Positions 26,209 to 34,432 are shown, numbered from the stretch's first letter. The stretch is DNA of 37,886 nt from Rathayibacter rhapontici (GCF_001995175.1 NZ_MUKN01000038.1:1-37886), one strand, 5' to 3'. Notes: generated from the sequence alone by a model not told the origin. Program-made: numbers and translations.

Positions 26209-26787
26209 ATGCCCAGCACCCCCGTGAGGGGTGACTCCGGCGCGCCGTCGCGCGCTCCGGAGCACTCCGGCGCGCCCGCGCACTCGACCCGCCGCTCCCT
26301 CGTCCGCGCCGCCGTCTGGAGCGCCCCCGTCATCGCCGTCGCCCTGGCCACGCCGGCGGCGGCAGCCTCGGAGGCGCCGCTCGCGCCGCGCACGTCTGAC
26401 GCGACGCTGGCGTTCAACAATTTCACCAGCTGGCCCGCGCAGTGGAACGCCACGGGGCCCACCGCCACGGTCACGGCGCTCCAGATCCAGAACCGGTACT
26501 GGCACGTCTCCTCGGTCGGGGCGCCGGTTCCGGTGCTGTCCGTGCGGGTCCGCTATCCCGCCTCCACCCGCCCGGGATCCGCTCCCACCGCCGTCTCGGG
26601 CGCGGGCTGGAGCTTCACCGCGGCCGTGCCGTCGACCGACGGATCGGTCGACTACCTCTTCACCTGGTCGGGGTCGGTCCTCGATCCGGGCTGGTCCACG
26701 CCGACGCTCGAGTACACGGCGGATGTCGTCGCCTCGGGGCTCACCGCGGAGGTGTCGGCTCCGAACGCCGACCCCGTCCGCGCCTAG
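26209..26787 (+). CDS. Tat-exported protein of unknown function
   Basis: This 192-residue precursor has a long polar N-terminus and a twin-arginine signal (STRRSLVRAAVWSAP at about 26-40). A hydrophobic run and an AxA-type cleavage zone (TPAAAAS near 48-54) follow. The mature part is Ser/Thr/Val-rich and likely beta-sandwich (SDATLAFNNFTSWPAQW, then VRVRYPASTRPGSAP). No catalytic motif is seen; it is probably a secreted surface protein. ATG 26209 follows GGAG at 8 bases. The unusual structured leader upstream suggests post-transcriptional control. Confidence 0.78.
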   Translation: MPSTPVRGDSGAPSRAPEHSGAPAHSTRRSLVRAAVWSAPVIAVALATPAAAASEAPLAPRTSDATLAFNNFTSWPAQWNATGPTATVTALQIQNRYWHVSSVGAPVPVLSVRVRYPASTRPGSAPTAVSGAGWSFTAAVPSTDGSVDYLFTWSGSVLDPGWSTPTLEYTADVVASGLTAEVSAPNADPVRA

Positions 26788-26795
26788 GAACGACC

Positions 26796-26828
26796 GAGGC
26801 GCCCGCCCCCGGAGGGACGGGCGGCCTC
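26796..26828. terminator. Hairpin between Tat-exported protein and lipid-kinase genes
   Basis: Nested GAGG/CCTC and GCCCG/CGGGC arms lie between the two convergent stops. The stem is imperfect. Confidence 0.4.
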
Positions 26829-26835
26829 CGAGGGA

Positions 26836-27800
26836 CTACGCGGGCATCCGCACCGTGAGCCCGCCGGGCTCGATCCAGGTGCGGAACGCCGAGGTCGATC
26901 CGAACGGATCGCCGTCGAGCTCGATCTCCTGCGCCTTCTCCAGGCGCACGACCAGCTCGCGGCCCTTCACGTAGCGCAGGGCGGAGACCTCCTTGGTGAG
27001 CCCCATCAGCTTCTGGCCCACGATCCCGCTGCGCCGCAGCACGCCGTTCTCCCACACCACCTTGAAGATGATCTGCGCCCAGCCGAAGAACCCCTCGGGC
27101 CGCAGGAGCACGATGTCGAACTCGCCGTCGTCGACGGCGCGTCCGGCAGCAGCAGGATGTTCGCCGGCAGGGCGCCGCAGTTGCCCACGATGATCGTGTG
27201 CGCGCGCACCTTGCGGACCTTCGAGTCGTCGAGGCGGTAGCGGAACTCGAGCTGGTTCTTGTCGAGCAGTGCCTTGCGCAGCGCGTCGACGTAGGCGAGC
27301 CAGCCGGCCCGCTTCTTGAGGTCGTCGTCGGTGTTGGCGAGCATCTTCGCGTCGATGCCCAGCCCGGCCATGACCACGTAGGCGTGCCGGTCGCGGCCGT
27401 GGTCGGTCTCGATGTCGATCATGCCGATGTCGATCGCGCGATCGGTGCCCGAGAAGGCGACGGTGAGCGCGTTGTCGATGTCGTCGAGGGTGAGGTCCAG
27501 GTTCCGGGCGAGCAGGTTGCCCGTGCCGGAGGGAAGGAGCCCGAGGGAGATCCCGGAGCCGTGCAGCGCCTCGGCGACGACGCGGACCGTCCCGTCGCCG
27601 CCCGCCGCGATCACCATGTCGACGCCGGCCTCGATCGCCTCGCGGGTCTGCCCTGCTCCCGGATCCTCCACGGAGGTCTCGAGCCACAGCGTCTCGTTCC
27701 ACCCGGCGGCCTCCTCGGCGCGCGACACCGCGGCCTTCAGCGCATCGAGCTCGACCTTGACCGGGTTGTAGACGAGGGCGGCGCGCCGGCGCTCAGACAT
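26836..27800 (-). pseudogene. Diacylglycerol/sphingosine kinase family protein, frameshifted
   Basis: This lipid kinase of the DagK/YegS family phosphorylates a lipid hydroxyl with ATP. It begins ALVYNPVK, with the ATP-site motif GGDGT at 67-71 and PSGTGNLLARN at about 90-100. The first frame runs to NILLLPDA at about 27140. The second frame continues VDDGEFDIVLLRPEGFFGWAQ and ends EPGGLTVRMPA. Adding one base within GACGCGCCGTC (27137-27148) restores D-A-A-V-D-D-G-E, giving about 321 residues, normal for the family. The start ATG 27800 overlaps the end of the upstream acidic gene by 8 bases. Confidence 0.85.
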
Positions 27801-27981
27801 CGGAGCCGTCCTCGTCGTCCTCGACCCGTCCGGGACGCACGGCGGCGTCCTCGCGGATGTCGATGCGCGTGTCGCCCGCCTCGGTCGTCGACACGTCGAT
27901 GCGCGGCGCCGCGTCCGCCTCGGTGGCCTGCGGGGCACTGGTCAGCTGGTCTCGGCGATCGTCCGCCGTCTGGTCGCTCAT
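27793..27981 (-). CDS. Small acidic protein upstream of the lipid kinase
   Basis: This 62-residue hydrophilic protein starts MSDQTADDRRDQLTSAPQAT and contains APRIDVSTTEAGDTRIDIRED. It is acidic, with no membrane span and no known domain. The ATG has no Shine-Dalgarno, but TAGCTT lies 6 bases upstream, so it is probably leaderless. Its end overlaps the kinase start by 8 bases, so it probably leads that operon. Confidence 0.6.
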   Translation of the reverse strand: MSDQTADDRRDQLTSAPQATEADAAPRIDVSTTEAGDTRIDIREDAAVRPGRVEDDEDGSDV

Positions 27982-27987
27982 CCCGGG

Positions 27988-27993
27988 AAGCTA
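27988..27993 (-). promoter_or_regulatory. -10 hexamer for a leaderless transcript
   Basis: TAGCTT on the minus strand lies 6 bases before ATG 27981. Confidence 0.5.
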
Positions 27994-28034
27994 GCAGGAC
28001 GTCCGCCGACGGCGCGCGGGCTTGCGCGGGGACG

Positions 28035-28400
28035 TCACCGTCCCCGTGGCCGCGCCGCCCGGAGCCCCCAGAGCACCAGCGGGACCTGCAGCGGCAGGCG
28101 CAGGAGCGTGATCGCGCGGGTCCGCGGGCGCCGTGCGTCCCGGGCCATCTGCACGTTGCCGGGGAAGACGGCGGCCATCAGGGCGGCGGAGGCGATCCCG
28201 CCGACCGCGCGCGTCGGCGGCCAGGCGGTGGCCGCGGCGCACGCCAGCTCGGCCGCTCCGGAGACGAGGACCCACCCGCGCGCCGATCCCGGCATCCCGC
28301 GGGGGACCACGGCGTCGAAGGTGCGGGGGTGCACGAGGTGCAGGACCCCCGAGACCGCCATCGCCCCGACGAGGATCCTCGGGCCGGCTGCCAGCGGCAC
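28035..28400 (-). CDS. DoxX-like four-span membrane protein
   Basis: This 121-residue protein has four spans. LHLVHPRTFDAVVPRGMPGSARGWVLVSG and AELACA fit the DoxX/DoxX-like family, whose members include quinone-linked oxidoreductase subunits and proteins of unknown role. GTG 28400 lies 10 bases downstream of the alpha/beta hydrolase stop without a strong Shine-Dalgarno, so it probably depends on translational coupling. Confidence 0.75.
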   Translation of the reverse strand: MPLAAGPRILVGAMAVSGVLHLVHPRTFDAVVPRGMPGSARGWVLVSGAAELACAAATAWPPTRAVGGIASAALMAAVFPGNVQMARDARRPRTRAITLLRLPLQVPLVLWGLRAARPRGR

Positions 28401-28410
28401 GGGTCGCGGC

Positions 28411-29301
28411 TCATCGGCCCTGCGCTCCCCGCTCGAGCGGAGCGACGTGGTCGAGGATCCGCCGCCACTCGCGCACGAGGGCCAGCCGTCCCGTCCCGGC
28501 GACGCTCGCGGTGCGGGCGTCGGCGAGGCGGCCGCGGTACCAGCGGCCGTCCTCGGTGCCGGCGACGGGATCGTGCTCGCCGGTCACGACGAGCACCGAG
28601 GCGGTCACCGCGTCGAGCTCGTCGGCCCAGCTGCCGTCGCGGAGGGCCGCGAGGTCGGTCGCGGCGCCCAGCGGACCCTGCCGCCAGCCCTCGCCGAGCA
28701 TCCGCTCGAGGCGGTTGCGCAGTCCGCGGGTGCCCGCCAGCACGGGGTCCTCGGGATCGACGCCGAGCGCGTCGAGCCCCGGAGGGCCCTCCGGCAGCGT
28801 GCCGGCGAGCGTCCCCGCGTCCTCGCCGGGCAGCACCTCGCGGCGCTCCCACGCCCCGGTCCGCTGCACGAGCACGCCGGCCTGGGGAGGCGCGGGCGTG
28901 CCGACGAGCGCGATGCGGTCGACGAGGTCGGGGTGCCGGGCGGCGAGCGAGAGGGCGAAGGCGCCCCCCGACCCCCAGCCGACCACGCCGACGCTGCCGA
29001 ACTCGGCGCCGTCGATGACGCGCGCGGTCCTCTCGGAGCGGCGCAGGTACTCGGCGAGGTCGTCGGCCCGGTCCTGCACGCGGGCGTGCCGCGGATCGAC
29101 GGGGTCGGAGGCGCCGTAGCCCGGTCGGTCGAGGATGAGCAGGTGCAGGCCCCAGGGCCCGGTCTCCAGCGGATCGGGGTCGAAGCCGCCCGCCCCGGGG
29201 GTGGGGTGGCAGAAGACGACGAGCCGATCGGCGACGGGATCGCCCGCCGCCGAGACTCCGATGCCCCGGCCGGACCGCAGCTCGAAACGGTGGTTCGCCA
29301 T
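28411..29301 (-). CDS. Alpha/beta-hydrolase fold protein, probably catalytically inactive
   Basis: This 296-residue protein has the fold: oxyanion turn VVFCHPTPGAGGF, strand LLILDRPGYGASDP, nucleophile elbow VVGWGSGGAFALSLAARHPDLV, and acid turn VVTGEHDPV. Relatives usually read G-W-S-x-G-G; here residue 110, where the nucleophile Ser should stand, is Gly. The C-terminal His region reads AGTGRLALVREW with Arg in place of the catalytic His. Two of three triad residues therefore appear lost, unless the adjacent Ser111 substitutes. ATG 29301 has a strong GGGAGG. The DoxX-like gene follows at 10 bases. Confidence 0.8.
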   Translation of the reverse strand: MANHRFELRSGRGIGVSAAGDPVADRLVVFCHPTPGAGGFDPDPLETGPWGLHLLILDRPGYGASDPVDPRHARVQDRADDLAEYLRRSERTARVIDGAEFGSVGVVGWGSGGAFALSLAARHPDLVDRIALVGTPAPPQAGVLVQRTGAWERREVLPGEDAGTLAGTLPEGPPGLDALGVDPEDPVLAGTRGLRNRLERMLGEGWRQGPLGAATDLAALRDGSWADELDAVTASVLVVTGEHDPVAGTEDGRWYRGRLADARTASVAGTGRLALVREWRRILDHVAPLERGAQGR

Positions 29302-29380
29302 GCGACCTCCCCCAGAACCCGCCGTCGGTCGGCGGTGGCACCAGTCAAGCGGAGGAGGCGCTCGGGCCGCTGGCCCTTGA

Positions 29381-29450
29381 CCGCGGCCCGGGTGCCTCCT
29401 CCGCGGACCGGGTGCCTCCTCCGCGGACCGGGTGCCTCCTCCGCCGCCCG
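29381..29450. repeat. 20-bp tandem repeats in a divergent promoter region
   Basis: Two identical units GGTGCCTCCTCCGCGGACCG (29391-29410, 29411-29430) and a variant third (29431-29450) are preceded by a half-unit variant (29381-29390). Each unit contains GCCTCCTCCG, the reverse complement of CGGAGGAGGC at 29350-29359. One upstream segment could therefore pair with any of three partners. Confidence 0.8.
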
Positions 29451-29454
29451 GGCG

Positions 29455-29460
29455 TATCGT
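29455..29460 (+). promoter_or_regulatory. -10 hexamer for a leaderless transcript from ATG 29467
   Basis: TATCGT lies 6 bases before ATG 29467 and directly after the tandem repeats. This is the main reason to think the next gene really starts at 29467. Confidence 0.5.
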
Positions 29461-29504
29461 GACGGCATGGCTGATCACGACCGATCGGATACTGGCTGAG
29501 CCTC

Positions 29505-29906
29505 GTGGAGCGCCTCGTCGACGAGCGCTTCGCCGTCACCCTCGAGGAGCACGGGGTGACCCGTCGGCAGTGGCAGCTCCTGCAGCAGCTGCAGCGCGGG
29601 CCCTCGCCGCTCGCCGAGCTCGACCGGGCCCTCGCCCCGTTCCTCCGTGCCCCCACCGCGGAGGACCCGGCCGGCGAGTCGGCGGCGGAGCAGCTCGCGG
29701 AGCTCCTCGAGAGCGGCTGGATCGAGGCCCGGTCCGAGCTCTACGCGCTCACGGAGCGGGGGCAGGTCGCGACCGCGCGGCTCGAGGAGGTCGTCGCCGC
29801 GCAACGCGCGAGCGCGACGACGGGCGTCCCCGACGAGGAGTACGAGATCGCCGTGCGGACGCTCCGCACGATCGCCGGGAACCTGGGCTGGAGCGACCGG
29901 GCCTGA
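29505..29906 (+). CDS. MarR-like winged-helix regulator (start probably at 29467, one base missing)
   Basis: The intact frame from GTG 29505 gives 133 residues: a helix ERLVDERFAVTLEEHG, a winged helix TRRQWQLLQQLQRGPSPLAELDRAL, then LLESGWIEARSELYALTERGQVATARL. This is the layout of small MarR/PadR-like regulators. Upstream in the same frame lies SRPIGYWLSLV, a typical N-terminus of this family, but it is cut off by TGA at 29472. The leaderless ATG 29467 reads MAD and then leaves frame. One inserted base after MAD would join the two. It is divergent from the hydrolase gene. Confidence 0.68.
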   Translation: MERLVDERFAVTLEEHGVTRRQWQLLQQLQRGPSPLAELDRALAPFLRAPTAEDPAGESAAEQLAELLESGWIEARSELYALTERGQVATARLEEVVAAQRASATTGVPDEEYEIAVRTLRTIAGNLGWSDRA

Positions 29907-30015
29907 CGCCCGCTCCTGTCACCTCCCCGGAGGCCGCCGCTACCCCCTGCCGGAGTGCGCGATCCAGGAGCAGAGTGGAGGGTGCCGGCAGAGCGCCGGG
30001 CGAAGGGAGAGCAGC

Positions 30016-30147
30016 ATGAGCAGCGACCGCACCACCGGTGACGACACCGAGAAGACCGAGGACCTCCCCGACGGAACCGGCACCGACAACTCCGAGGGCG
30101 GCAGCGACACCGACACCGTCTCGGGCGGCGAGCCGGACGACGAGTAG
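30016..30147 (+). CDS. Very small acidic protein
   Basis: This 43-residue protein starts MSSDRTTGDDTEKTEDLPDG and ends SGGEPDDE. It is highly acidic, without Cys or hydrophobic stretches, and probably disordered. ATG 30016 follows GGGAGA at about 6 bases and a terminator follows closely, both supporting a real gene. The function is unknown. Confidence 0.55.
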   Translation: MSSDRTTGDDTEKTEDLPDGTGTDNSEGGSDTDTVSGGEPDDE

Positions 30148-30178
30148 TCCCGCCGCTCCGACGGAGCCGTGAACGGGA

Positions 30179-30213
30179 AGAGGGGCGGAGCCGGATGACC
30201 GGCCCGCCCCTCT
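30179..30213. terminator. Bidirectional terminator
   Basis: A 10-bp stem (AGAGGGGCGG with CCGCCCCTCT) with inner CCGG/CCGG pairing sits between the convergent small acidic protein gene and the DUF6458-like gene. Confidence 0.7.
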
Positions 30214-30236
30214 CGTCGTCTCCGCGAGGATCCGCG

Positions 30237-30494
30237 TCAGACCAGCGGGCCGTCGCTCTCGCTCGTGCGGCGGGTGACCTGCTCGCCGCTGGCCGGGTCG
30301 ACCGCCGAGCGCGTCGTCGAGACCGCCTGGCGGCGGCGGGTCATCAGGACCAGCCCGAGGACGAGCCCCACCGCGCCGGCGGCCATCAGGATGTAGCCGA
30401 TCAGCGCCAGATCGATGCCCGCCACCTGGACGTCGACGGCGAACGCGAGTATCGCTCCGACGACGAGGAGGAAGATCCCTGCTCCGATGCTCAT
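30237..30494 (-). CDS. DUF6458-like two-span membrane protein
   Basis: This 85-residue protein starts MSIGAGIFLLVVGAILAFAV, then VQVAGIDLALIGYILMAAGAVG and a second span ending VLMTRRRQ, with a polar Ser/Thr tail. This matches the DUF6458 family common in high-GC Gram-positives. The function is unknown. ATG 30494 follows AAGGAG at 6 bases. A TACCGT -10 lies at about 30563-30568 (minus). Confidence 0.75.
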   Translation of the reverse strand: MSIGAGIFLLVVGAILAFAVDVQVAGIDLALIGYILMAAGAVGLVLGLVLMTRRRQAVSTTRSAVDPASGEQVTRRTSESDGPLV

Positions 30495-30624
30495 GAGTGC
30501 TCCTTCTGCGTGCCGCCGGTCGGCGCGGGGGCGCACGAGGGCACCGGCGTGCGATCGCCCCACGGTAGACCCCGGCGGGTACCGCCCGGAGGGCCTTCCG
30601 GTGCCGAGCGCGGAGGTGTAGGAC

Positions 30625-31017
30625 TCAGGAGATCCTCAGCATCACCCGGGTCCGGTCGCCGCGGCTGACCAGGCGCTCGATCACCATGAAGATCCGGTAC
30701 TCGAGGCGGTACTTCCCCAGGAACACGCGGCCGAGCCGCTCCACGGTGTCCTGGTCGGACACGATGCGGGCCGTCCCCTCGACGACGGAGGCCCCCTCCT
30801 TCACGCGGCCGCGGCGGTCGCACGGCACGAGCGTCACGCGGGGATCGTTGCGCAGGCGCTTGACCTTGCCGCTCTGACGGGGGGTGGTCACGATCAGGTC
30901 GTCGCCGTCGCGGGCGATCCACACGGGGGTCGACACCCCGACCCCGGTCCTGCGGAAGGTGGTGAGCGAGACGAACGAGGCGCCGGCGAGGTCCGCGAGG
31001 GCGGGGGAGAGGGTCAT
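30625..31017 (-). CDS. PPOX class F420-dependent or FMN-dependent split-barrel protein
   Basis: This 130-residue protein has the pyridoxamine-phosphate-oxidase-like split barrel: FVSLTTFRRTGVGVSTPVWIARDGDDLIVTT, then SGKVKRLRNDPRVTLVPCDRRG, then VVEGTARIV. This pattern is typical of actinobacterial PPOX-class proteins that bind F420 or flavin; the cofactor and substrate are not proven. ATG 31017 follows TACTCT by 6 bases, so it is leaderless. It is divergent from the EEP gene. Confidence 0.85.
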   Translation of the reverse strand: MTLSPALADLAGASFVSLTTFRRTGVGVSTPVWIARDGDDLIVTTPRQSGKVKRLRNDPRVTLVPCDRRGRVKEGASVVEGTARIVSDQDTVERLGRVFLGKYRLEYRIFMVIERLVSRGDRTRVMLRIS

Positions 31018-31023
31018 CTCCGA

Positions 31024-31029
31024 AGAGTA
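31024..31029 (-). promoter_or_regulatory. -10 hexamer for a leaderless PPOX mRNA
   Basis: TACTCT on the minus strand lies 6 bases before ATG 31017. Confidence 0.5.
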
Positions 31030-31092
31030 GGTGCGCGCGGACCCGACTCCGCAAGCCTCCGGCGCCTCCGGGTCGGTCCAGGGGGAGCGCCG

Positions 31093-31098
31093 TAGGGT
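31093..31098 (+). promoter_or_regulatory. -10 hexamer of the EEP gene
   Basis: TAGGGT lies 6 bases before ATG 31105. The 6 bases are GGAGGC, so the site combines leaderless spacing with a Shine-Dalgarno-like sequence. Confidence 0.5.
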
Positions 31099-31104
31099 GG
31101 AGGC

Positions 31105-31935
31105 ATGACCGACCCGACGCCCCTGATCGGTCCGACCGAGGCGCCCGAGCTGCACGTGATGAGCTACAACATCCGTCGCCGCATGCCCCGCCTCACCTCG
31201 CGCGCCGTCGACCTGTGGGACCGGCGCCGGCCCCTGATCCGCCGCCTGCTCGAGACCGAGCGCCCGTCGATCCTCGCGGTGCAGGAGGCGATGCCCGACC
31301 AGGCGGAGTTCGTGCAGGAGGTGCTCGGCTCCTCCTTCGAGGGGATGGGCTTCGGCCGCGACCCCGATCGCGGTGGCGAGCGCGTGATGCTCTTCGTCGA
31401 CCGCCGCCGCTTCGCGGTGCGCCACTGGTCGCAGATCGCCCTGTCCGACACCCCGGACGTCGCGGGCTCGCGCAGCTGGGGCAACCGGATCCCGCGCACG
31501 GCCGTGATCGCCGAGCTCGTCGACCACGCGGCGAACCGCGAGCTGACCGTGGTCTCCACCCACTTCGACCACCTCTCGCGGCGCAGCCGCCTGCGCTCGG
31601 CGCAGCTGCTGGCCGAGCGGGTCACCGCGCTCGGGACGCCCGCGATCGTGATGGGCGATGCGAACACCGACGTCGGATCCGACCCCTACCGCGCTCTGCT
31701 CGAGGGCGGGGGCCTGGCCGATTCGTGGGCCGTCGCGCAGCGGAACCTCACGCCCGCCTGGGGCACCTACTCCAACTACCGAGCACCGCGGTCGGGCCGG
31801 CGGATCGACTGGCTGACCGTCACCGCCGGGGCGTTCGAGGTGGTCTCGGCCGGGATCAACGCGGTCCGCTACGACGGAGCGGCCGCGTCCGACCACGAGC
31901 CGGTCCAGGCCGTGCTGCGGTTCACGGCGCCGTGA
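31105..31935 (+). CDS. Endonuclease/exonuclease/phosphatase family protein
   Basis: This 276-residue protein has the EEP (DNase I-like) motifs. VMSYNIRRR carries the metal-near Asn, ILAVQEAMPDQ the metal-binding Glu, TVVSTHFDHLS a catalytic His, IVMGDANTD the Asp-x-Asn pair, and SDHEPVQAVL the terminal Asp-His. It would hydrolyse a phosphodiester or phosphomonoester with Mg2+; the substrate (nucleic acid, lipid or sugar phosphate) is unknown. There is no signal peptide. Its TGA overlaps the next gene's GTG. Confidence 0.9.
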   Translation: MTDPTPLIGPTEAPELHVMSYNIRRRMPRLTSRAVDLWDRRRPLIRRLLETERPSILAVQEAMPDQAEFVQEVLGSSFEGMGFGRDPDRGGERVMLFVDRRRFAVRHWSQIALSDTPDVAGSRSWGNRIPRTAVIAELVDHAANRELTVVSTHFDHLSRRSRLRSAQLLAERVTALGTPAIVMGDANTDVGSDPYRALLEGGGLADSWAVAQRNLTPAWGTYSNYRAPRSGRRIDWLTVTAGAFEVVSAGINAVRYDGAAASDHEPVQAVLRFTAP

Positions 31936-32546
31936 GCGCCGCCGTCCTCGTCGAGACGTTCCTCGAGCCGCCCCGCACCCGGGGCGAGTGGTTCGCCGAC
32001 GGAGTCAGGGCGCTCGGAGTCGCCAGCATCGTCGCCGCCGCCATCGGCTGGGGCTTCGTCGACGTCGCCGTGTTCGCCCTGTCGTCGATCGGCCTCGTCC
32101 TCACCCGGTTCCTCGGCGTCCGCCCCGCGCTCGACGCGGCGTTCGGAGTCTCGCTCCTGGTCGCCTCCTGGAGCAGCGTGCTCGAGCTCTACCAGGCCTG
32201 GCCGGCCTGGGATCTCATCGTCCACTTCACCCTGAACGGGCTCGCGGCGGCGGTCGCGTACGTCGTCGCCGCGCACGCCGGAGTGGTGCCCGAGGTCCGG
32301 GGCGAGCGCGGCCCGCTGGCGCCCGCGATCGTGCTCTGCGCGTGCTTCGGCACCACGGCCGGCGTGCTGTGGGAGTGGGGCGAGTGGGCCGGCCACACCT
32401 TCATCGACGACTCGATCTTCGTCGCCTACGAGGACACCCTCGCCGACCTGGCGGCGGGTGCCCTCGGCTCGATCCTGGCCGGTGCGCTCATGCGGTTCTG
32501 GTCGGCGAAGAGCCGGGTGCGGAGCCCGGAGCACGCAGCGGTCTGA
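31932..32546 (+). CDS. YjdF/DUF2238-like membrane protein
   Basis: This 204-residue protein has about five spans. Conserved polar residues inside or near spans include ELYQAWPAWDLIVHFTLNGL, then VLWEWGEWAGH and VAYEDTLADLAAGALGSIL. The W-D-x-x-x-H, E-x-x-E and D-T-L-x-D-L pattern fits the YjdF/DUF2238 family; the role is unknown. GTG 31932 overlaps the EEP TGA, so the two are co-translated. Confidence 0.75.
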   Translation: MSAAVLVETFLEPPRTRGEWFADGVRALGVASIVAAAIGWGFVDVAVFALSSIGLVLTRFLGVRPALDAAFGVSLLVASWSSVLELYQAWPAWDLIVHFTLNGLAAAVAYVVAAHAGVVPEVRGERGPLAPAIVLCACFGTTAGVLWEWGEWAGHTFIDDSIFVAYEDTLADLAAGALGSILAGALMRFWSAKSRVRSPEHAAV

Positions 32547-32573
32547 CGGCTTCCGGCGCCGCGAGCGCTGTGC

Positions 32574-33467
32574 TCACGCCACCGCGCGCAGCGCGTCCAG
32601 CACCACCGTCCGCGCCGGGCTGCCGCGGCTCGAGCGGCGCCAGGCCGCCGAGACGACCCGGGTCGACACCGGATCGACAGCAGGCACCGCGACGACCCGC
32701 TCCGGCAGGGGCTCGCGGCCCAGCCGGGGCACGAGCGCCACGGCCGCGCCCGCCTCGACGAGCGCGATGTGCGTGCTGAAGTCCTCGTCGTAGTAGGCGA
32801 TGTCGGGCTGGCGCCCGGTACCGGCGAAGGTGCGCAGGAGCCAGGCGTGGCAGATCGCACCGGCCGGGATGCTCACCCACGTCTCCTCGGCGAGCCGGCT
32901 CGGCGCGAGCGTCGGGCTCCCCGCGAGGGGGTGGTCGCGGTGGATCAGGATGTCGGCGCGGTCCTCGAGCAGCGTCGCGGTCTCGATCGTCGACGGCAGA
33001 TCGAGCGAGAGGCCGGGCCAGTCGTGCAGCACCGCCAGATCGGCCGCCCCGCGCTCGAGACGCTGCGCCGCCTCCCACGGGTCGAGCTCGTCGAGCGTGA
33101 TCCGCAGGCGGGGGGCGCGCTCGCGCAGCACGGCCAGGGCCGGCACGAGCAGCCCGCGGATCGCCGTCGAGAACGCGGCGACGCGCAGGGTGCCGGTGAT
33201 CTCCTCCGCCGGCGCCGCTCCGAGGTGCTCGAGCGCCTCGAGCTCGGCCAGGAGGCGCTCGCCCCGGTCGGCGAGCGCGCGCCCGTGCTCGGTGAGGAAC
33301 ACCGAGCGGCCCGCGCGCTGCACCACCGGTCCGCCGGACTGGCGCTCGAGCCGCTTGAGCTGCTGCGAGACCGCGGACGGCGTGAAGCCCAGCGCCTCCG
33401 CGGCGGCGGCGACGGTGCCGCAGTCGCGCACGGCGACCAGGGCGCGGAGGGCCGGTGGCTCGATCAT
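32574..33467 (-). CDS. LysR family transcriptional regulator
   Basis: This 297-residue protein has an N-terminal HTH (LRALVAVRDCGTVAAAAEALGFTPSAVSQQLKRLER) and a substrate-binding domain that begins TGTLRVAAFSTAIRGLLVPAL. A small ligand would switch its DNA binding. ATG 33467 has no Shine-Dalgarno but follows TAGCGT by 6 bases, so it is leaderless. It is divergent, 72 bases away, from an EamA-type exporter, the usual arrangement for a LysR regulator and its target. Confidence 0.92.
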   Translation of the reverse strand: MIEPPALRALVAVRDCGTVAAAAEALGFTPSAVSQQLKRLERQSGGPVVQRAGRSVFLTEHGRALADRGERLLAELEALEHLGAAPAEEITGTLRVAAFSTAIRGLLVPALAVLRERAPRLRITLDELDPWEAAQRLERGAADLAVLHDWPGLSLDLPSTIETATLLEDRADILIHRDHPLAGSPTLAPSRLAEETWVSIPAGAICHAWLLRTFAGTGRQPDIAYYDEDFSTHIALVEAGAAVALVPRLGREPLPERVVAVPAVDPVSTRVVSAAWRRSSRGSPARTVVLDALRAVA

Positions 33468-33473
33468 GAACGA

Positions 33474-33479
33474 ACGCTA
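33474..33479 (-). promoter_or_regulatory. -10 hexamer of the leaderless lysR gene
   Basis: TAGCGT on the minus strand lies 6 bases before ATG 33467. The facing eamA gene has only CAGGCT (33528-33533) at the same spacing, a weaker hexamer that would fit an activator-dependent promoter. Confidence 0.5.
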
Positions 33480-33539
33480 CCGGGTCGGCGGTAGCGACCT
33501 GCGCTGGTGCTGTCGGTTCCCGTCGGACAGGCTCGAGGC

Positions 33540-34432
33540 ATGACCCGTCGCCACAGCCTCCTCGCCCTCGTCGTCGTCCTGCTGTGGGGGCTGAACTTCG
33601 TCGTGATCGACGTGGGGCTCGCCGACGTGCCGCCGCTGCTGTTCCTCGCGATGCGCTTCGCGGTGGTGGCGGTGCCGGCCGTCTTCTTCGTGCCGCGCCC
33701 CGAGGCTCCGCTGCGCACCGTCCTCGTCATCGGCGCCTTCATGAGCCTGGGCCAGTTCGCCCTGCTCTACCTGGCGCTCGCCCTCGGCATGCCCGCGGGT
33801 CTGGCCTCGCTCGTGGTCCAGGCGCAGATCGTGCTGACGGTGCTGATCGCCGCCGTCGTGCTGCGCGAGCGGCCCACTCCGCGCCAGCTCGCGGGTCTCG
33901 GGGTCGGGGTGGCGGGCCTGGTGATCGTCGGGATCGCCCACGGCACCACCGCGCCGTGGCTGCCGTTCGTCGTTTGCCTCGGCGGAGCGCTGTCGTGGGC
34001 GATCGGCAACGTGCTCACCCGGCGCGCGAAGGGCGCCTCCGGACTCTCGCTCGTCGTCTGGTCGGCGCTCGTCGTGCCGGTGCCGGCCCTGCTGCTCTCG
34101 CTGCTCGTCGACGGGGCCCCGCCGTGGCGAGCGCGCTGGCGGGCCTCTCGCCGACGGCGGTGCTCAGCACCCTCTACACCGCCGTCTTCGCCTCGCTCGT
34201 CGGCTACGGCATCTGGAACTCGCTGCTCGCCCGCTACCCCGCGGCGTCGGTCGTGCCGTTCACCCTGCTGGTGCCCGTGGTCGGCGTCCTGTCGGCCTGG
34301 GCGCTGCTGGGCGAGGCGCCCTCGGCCGGCGAGTTGATCGGAGGAGCGGTCATGGTCGCGGGGCTCGCCGTCGCGACGGTCCGCCGGGTGCGCCCCGACC
34401 CGCTGCTGGCCGCGGTCGCTCCCCGGGCGTAG
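33540..34432 (+). pseudogene. EamA/DMT family transporter, frameshifted
   Basis: This protein with two EamA repeats (about ten spans) resembles RhtA/YdcZ-type exporters of amino acids or metabolites. The first frame covers LLWGLNFVVIDVGLADVPP, a full first repeat and the start of the second to LLSLLVDGAP (about 34118). The second frame continues AVASALAGLSPTAVLSTLYT through SLVGYGIWNSLLARYPAASV to the stop at 34432. Adding one base in GGGGCCCCG (34113-34121) restores D-G-A-P-A-V-A-S and a 297-residue protein. ATG 33540 follows CAGGCT by 6 bases. The divergent LysR regulator probably controls it. Confidence 0.85.
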
